A DNA stretch of 64,000 nucleotides, taken from the NCBI GenBank assembly GCA_949126835.1, contig OX421494.1:17469538-17533537 (forward strand). The letters run 5' to 3'. The notes below the pieces were generated by a model. It ran no database searches. It was given only the letters and a program-made list of their open reading frames with translations, and was not told the origin of the DNA. Shown piece after piece: positions 58,131-64,000 of the stretch. Made by a program: the position numbers and the translations under genes. The stretch is from Anisus vortex (taxonomy: Eukaryota > Mollusca > Gastropoda > Planorbidae). Positions within the stretch are counted from its first letter, which is position 1, and every line of letters begins with the position of its first letter.

Positions 58131-60329
58131 AAAAATTGATTTTAAGATAATAATTAAAAAGCAAAGTATATTATAAAGTGTATTTTTTTATATCCTTTAA
58201 ATGATTGTCTCACTACTTTATATGTTTCTGGCTGGCGGGTGACCATCACGACCTTTATGAGGCTAAATGACCCTCTTCATGTCAAGCAATCGGACCGAAA
58301 CTTGGCAAATAGACGTGTTTTTACACGTTCTATTAAATTTTCTATTTTCTTTTCCACATCCCTCCACTCCCAACACCAGTCAAACTTCTTTTCATTACAC
58401 TATCACAGCCCCAATTTTAAAATCCTTATTGAATGGGTGTGATTGACTACTGAACTATATAAAACTAAGTAATTACCCCTTATTTTTAAATCATTTATAG
58501 ACCTGTTAACTTAGCTATTTGTAAGGTGAAAGTAAAATATTTGGATGGCATAACAAAACAAAAAACGGTTATGATGGATTAGTCTTGAAGCTACAAAAGT
58601 TGAAACTATAAATGTATATTATTAACTTACCAAAAGTAAATATAGGCCTACTATGTAAATTATCTACATATTCAACACATATGACCTAAAAGCACCTGCT
58701 GAGTCAGGATTATGTAAGCGAACATACAGATAAATGAGGTTGTTTTTTGTTAATTGCACAAGACCCTGGTGATGTGATGAGATTTTGTTTTTAGCTGACT
58801 ATCAGTTCAATGACTCTAGTGGTCAACTCCAAAAATGGACATCGACTATTTTACCTTTTATCTTATTCAATCTAGCCTAAACCCCCATTTTTCTGAACCA
58901 AGGTTTGTACATTTCTAAGATAATTGAAAGTCATTAGTCATTATTCCAACAGGACTGTGCTGATCATCTCTAACCAACACATCCATTATGACAGTGTTGC
59001 CCCCCACATAGATATGATTCACAAGTTTGTCAGGTCTATATTTAGATTGCTACCTATAAATAACAGCTTTCAGAGCCCATGGGATATGTTGAGGGGAACA
59101 CTTGGTCCAGAGAGAAATGTTGCTGGGGGTCTTGTTGAAATTAATGTTACATGGTTCACTGATGTTTCCTACCTTTAGTAAAATAGAGTGTAATTACTTG
59201 GGAAGATGTGGGGGCTGAGGGGGGAGGGGGTAAACCCAATACTCTGTTATGTGTGCAAGCAACCAAGACACTGTTTAACATATCTCAGGCTTGGAAAGAA
59301 ACATGTACATATCAGTTGTATGATTGATTAACATAATTGTATGCCATTGCAATTTTATAAAGAAGGAAGACAATTTTTACAGGTGAAAAATAGTAAAGTA
59401 AGAAATAGGGGAGGGAAAATCACAGACTACATTAGTCTGTCTAGCATGCTGGGTAAACTCCCCCACCCACCTACAGCCCTACACCCAATATTCATAATCA
59501 TATTCAGACATTAAGTTTAATCTTTGCTTTAAGAACTTGGTGAAGAAAATATTTTCAGTGCATATCTCAATAGCTTACACCATGGGAAGGGGGGGGGGGG
59601 GCTTTATTTTACAAAGTTATACCTTCATGATACAGGGTTATACGTGAATTATGCTAAGGCATTTTATAGCAATACGACAACGGTAAAGATTTTATTTGTT
59701 GAACTGTCAGCGTCAGACTAAAATATCCATGTCTAACACGTATTTACATTAATTGTTAGAAGAGGTAGTTTCCCCACAGACTTTTATTTGAAGGAATATT
59801 AATCATTGAACGATTCAACAGAACTTCAAAATTATACTTTTTCATTTCTTCCGTTCCCTATTGAAACTTATATCGTTATGACATAATCTTTTCGAATTCT
59901 CTCGCCACTGAGCTGGTATGGACTAGAGTTGAGTTTAGCTTTGCGTGATTTATAAAACAATATTAACGTCCTTGAAGTTCCCCCTCCCCGTTTTTATAAC
60001 ATGTTGCGTTGAAATCAGCCAGTCGGTTGAAATATAGAAGCGTTCAATCACCACTTTGTTGAATACTTATTGAAAACGTAGCCTAGAAAAAAAAAATTGC
60101 GAGACATTTCAAAGTTAGTTTCTATTGAATAAGACAAGAGTAGTGGGTTAAAAGTTAAAACATGTCTATCTTAAATTCTTGCCACTACTACCACCTGACC
60201 TACTAACTACCTAGTTCCCTTAGCCCAACGAAGTACGGTTAATGTGGATATTTTTCGCACAAGTGATTGTAAACTTTTAAGAGTTTGACATGCCACCATT
60301 TATGCCATGTTCTTCCTCGCCGTGGGCGA

Positions 60330-60700
60330 TGTACCGTCATCTCCTAATGAGGTCATCATGGGGGAATAACCCCCACGCACAGTACTGTAATTTATAAAAA
60401 CAGGATGGCACGGCGGGGCAGACCACTGTCGTGTGTAGCAACACAAGTCCCACAACCCACACACACAAAAGAAGGTTAGTCTCTGCTACCGTCGGTATCT
60501 ATATGAACTGTGACCTTTCTAAAATAAACAAAACCCGCCCCCCGAAAAACAAACAGGGAACACGGCGGCGATAGCAGGTTTTATAATAATATGATGATCT
60601 AGCAAAATAAAATAAAAAGTCCGCGGAAAAGACACTCCAGCAGACGCTTCGTGTTTGTCAGTGTGTTAGTGTGACGTGAAATGAACGTCTTCGTGTCTCC
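60330..60700. promoter_or_regulatory. Locally GC/CpG-richer patch with a TATA-like word
   Basis: Within very AT-rich DNA this patch has several CG dinucleotides (GGCACGGCGGGGC, ACACGGCGGCGATAG, CCGCGG). TTTATAAAAAC at about 60,391 lies 25-30 bases before GGCAGACCACTGTCG. It could be a promoter, but no exon with coding support is attached on either strand. Confidence 0.2.
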
Positions 60701-63361
60701 AATACATTGTGCTGTTCAGAAATTTTAATGGGTCTTTAGATATATTATAAAGCAAATATAGGCTACCTCTCCATGCTTCGTGTAAACTAGTGTTCTGTTC
60801 TGTAACCTAGACGGGAGGCTTATTTTTACGACATGTAAACGAGTTGGGTTTCTTTTGATATGGGGGTGGGGGGAGGGCAGGTAAAAAGATATCCTAAGCT
60901 GGTATATAATAACCGTGGCCATTGAAGGAGGCGGAGTCTTTCTCTATGGAGGGACTACGGGCATAATTTTTGTAACGGCCTAACTATGAACAATCTACTT
61001 TCAGCACGAAGACAACACACCTGGATAAGCTGAAATCTTTTAATTCATTCTACCCTGACTACAACCACCATTACATCAGCAGCACACACAATGCTAGTCT
61101 GAATAAATAATCCTCTGTCTGTCGTTAATTAGCACCAAGTTCTAAAACTACAACTATTCAACAATCCAATTCGGGATATGAATTTGAGATTTCAATTATC
61201 CCCCTAAATAATCGTGCCGTTAGTTTTAATTCGGTGATTTCTCATCCTCCCATATCGTCCCCGCTAATTGAACCTAAAGTGTGTGAAACACTTCGCTGAA
61301 GCCAGGATACCCCCCCCCCCAAACTCCCGTGTAGAGTAGTCAGAGAAGACTGGTGAAAGGTTTGTCATTGCCCCCTCCCTTTACCTTTTACCACCACAAA
61401 TCTTCCTTATCCCAGCAGTAGATCTTTAAGAGAACTGGGAGCAATGAACAAATATAAACGTGAGCACCAAATGCATATGTTTTGAACTGATATCAAAGAG
61501 CACTATTATAGCAGGGTTTCTAGTTTCCACCTAATAGCATGTCACACGTACAACAGCTGCTAACTAACTGCATGTCTTCAGATGCCCACAAATGTCAAAT
61601 GCATTTAATTCATTAGCTGTGCACTAATATGAACATACAATTACTATTGGACCAAGCAAAAAATAAATAAATAATAAAGCCGTAAATGCGTCCTAGTAAA
61701 AATGAAATCAACACGAAACTTAAGAACATGTCTTCAGCATAGTTACTTGTAAAGATTGTAGTAGACTACATGACCAATAGGGGGGGGGGAGAGAATTTTA
61801 ATATAACATAGGCCTACTTTTCAACAAGCTCAGCTGGTCCAATGAAACAACAACCGAATACGATAAAAAGTCTCTGTTAGTACAAGTTAATTGTGCAGGG
61901 TTCCCACTCTTTTTCAGAAAAAAAATTCCTGACTGTTTCCTGACTATTTCCTTGCTATAAGAGCAAAATTCCTGGTTACCAAAATGAATTTAAATTTACT
62001 ATATAACGAGTATAATTCTACTTACATAGTCTAAACACAACATAAACTGACAATTCAGATTTAATAATTCAATTAAATCTTTTATTTAGTACAGATAATA
62101 AACTTTAATCACAAAATTATTAATTTTGTACAACTTTTATTTTCTCCTCAATGACACTTGTCATTTCTCCCAATGCTTTTGTTTTGAGAGAAATGTGGTG
62201 GGCTTTGCAATAGTTGTGTAGTTTCTGATGTCTTATCTTCATTGATAATGACTGGGAAAGACACACAAAGTGTTTTATATTATAAATATAAATAGGCAAA
62301 TAAGTCTTCTTAATAACATAAAAAAGCCAAAATCATGATGATATTAGTGTTGCTTAGCTCTAAGTCAATATTATCTTGCTAAATATCACTAGAAATGTCT
62401 TTAAGAGAGGCTACTATTAGTATCTCATTTACTAAAAGTAGGTAACTAATGGGCCGTATTGCTGCTGAGAGTTAACACCCTTGCCCATTATACAAGTCAA
62501 TATTTTGTAAGCCTAGTAACAAAGACAAAAAAGGACAACTGGGCCTGACTTAAGGATTAAAAATAATTAAGAGTGATCCCCTTGCTATATATACATTTCG
62601 TACTTTTTAATTAAAAAGCCTTTGCGTCCATTTTTTTTTAATAAATTAAAAATTATATAATTAGTCCAATTATTTATCCATATCATGAAAAAGCTTGATT
62701 GCAAATACATCAATATTTCCTATTTTTATTTTATGATATGCAGAATCAGTGAATTCGAGGTCACAAACTTCAAAGTCAAAGACATCAAAACTAAAATCAA
62801 ACAAACTACTAGGGCCTAAATATACATACATGTTTAAGTTTTGAAACCCCTATCATAGTTAGCCTATAGGCCTAAACTAAAATAAATTTTGAAACCACAT
62901 TCAAACAACTGTCTAAACAAAATTAGGCATGGACTAGAACTATAGTTTCTTAGCAACAAATTCCGACGCGAAAATCGGACATTCACATTAGCCCATTAAC
63001 TACTACTAGATCTATGGCAAGTGGCAAGCCTATGGCTATGACGCTATGGCTACGGTTACTAGGAGATGTTCGTCAATTCATTTTATCAGAGCCTTAGCCT
63101 AATATTTAAATAAATGACTCTTATATAATATTTAAACCTATTGTGAGCGAAAATTCCAATTTAATGTGTTCTTAATGATAGTAGGCCTACATTTGCCATA
63201 AGATGAACAAAAGATTGAAAACATTCTAAAATATTTTTTTTTCGCGAGACAAAACTAGGTCATCTTTGTCTTAGGCAAAATCGGCCGCTTTAACCCAAGT
63301 AGGCCTAATTAATTACATAAAGTCTAAAGTCAAGTATATCTTGTAAGTTTACAGACGTTCC

Positions 63362-63512
63362 TTCTAGACAGAAGATTATTACGTCCACTAGGCCCAAAAC
63401 TCCCGCAGGGCGACAGGGATCCGTCGGTGGCAGGGATAGAACCCGCGACCTGTCAGTTGGTTTTTGGCTGACAGGCCGGTGAACTAACCGCTGGCCGCTG
63501 GACCAGCCGGCT
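63362..63512 (-). mobile_element. tRNA-derived SINE of a second family
   Basis: On the minus strand: A-box-like TGGTCCAGCGG, B-box GGGTTCTATCCC, then CGACGGATCCCTGTCGCCCT and TGGACGTAATAATCTTCTG. Head differs from the 10.1-kb family. More GC-rich than its surroundings. Confidence 0.6.
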
Positions 63513-64000
63513 TCAAGTATAGGCTAATATATAATGGAAGACTTATAGTAATGGGCGAAGTGTGGGCTTAGGCTTACTAAGACTAAAAGAAGAATGATTT
63601 TGTTTTTGTAAATGGTCAATTGATCAAAATCATAATGGCTGGATTTAATCTGATATAAAATTAATAACATTGAGGACGTTGACCCGTCCTTGACCTTTGA
63701 TCTTGTATTTTTGGAACTTACGACAGTGGACAGTAGCAGTAAGAATCACTACGAATAGGCCTAGGCCTAGCCTATGCATTTTTAAATATAAAACAAAACA
63801 ATACAAGATACTTGCCTTAAAGAAAATCAGCGAAGCCAAGTCAGAAAATTACCGATAGTAGGCATAAGTGTTAAAAAAACGTCGAGATCGCTAAAGTATT
63901 AAATGAATGATCACAAACAAAAAACGTAAAACATAGTGAACTAGTCCTCCGACCTCGATATATTTAGGATTTGAATAGATTCGCCTATCCCTTTGTTTTA

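Larger units (their letters stand above)
57600..64000. other. Intron or upstream DNA 5' of myosin e1, no coding exon found
   Basis: I looked on the minus strand for the expected N-terminal blocks (LTCLNEASVLxNL, FCVVVNPYK, DREDQSILCT) and found none. Two SINE-like pieces (57,935 and 63,362), a G-run at 59,588 and a short hAT-like end CAGGGTTCCCACTC at about 61,898 are present. Confidence 0.55.

Noticed and set aside
57600..64000. N-terminal myosin exons
   Set aside because: Searched for the conserved N-terminal motor motifs on the minus strand and found none; they are probably beyond the window.

Overview
The window is animal nuclear DNA, most likely from a gastropod mollusc. It is AT-rich, its genes have many short exons, and it holds many minisatellites, decayed non-LTR retrotransposons, tRNA-derived SINEs and hAT/piggyBac DNA transposons. 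The species cannot be fixed from the sequence alone. A pulmonate or other heterobranch snail is my inference.

The only host gene I can support lies on the minus strand between about 57.1 and 24.6 kb. It encodes a non-muscle myosin II heavy chain, the invertebrate counterpart of MYH9/MYH10/zipper. I traced 35 constitutive exons by hand from the P-loop exon to the stop codon. All splice phases agree, giving 1788 residues. Vertebrate non-muscle heavy chains place the P-loop near residue 174 of about 1960, so only about 173 N-terminal residues are missing. Their exons should lie beyond 64,000, leaving an intron of at least 6.9 kb. Two extra phase-0 mini-exons (13 and 6 codons) fall exactly at loop 1 of the motor. 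Residue numbers below (r) count from the first Gly of GESGAGKT.

Layout: 1-22.5 kb is gene-poor and holds arrays, microsatellites, at least six LINE 3' fragments and two SINE copies. At 22.5-24.6 kb is a 35-bp array and the presumed 3' UTR of the myosin gene. 24.6-29 kb is the last intron, followed by the rod exons (29-40.4 kb), lever arm (40.5-41.1 kb) and motor exons (41.2-57.1 kb). 57.1-64 kb is intron or upstream DNA with a 60-bp array and SINE-like pieces.

The introns carry several mobile elements. The main ones are a 3.36-kb piggyBac element with TTAA flanks and a nearly intact three-exon transposase, and a 347-bp hAT MITE with a perfect 8-bp duplication that resembles the SPIN/OC families. 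Two CAGGGTT-type MITEs and one further hAT-like element are also present.

The most unusual signal is a pair of intronic minisatellites, at 35.85-38.44 and 38.87-39.35 kb. They flank two neighbouring rod exons, and each repeat unit contains a copy of the adjacent splice site: a donor in about 48 units of one, an acceptor in most units of the other. A second genome-scale signal is strong over-representation of the palindrome TAGGCCTA.
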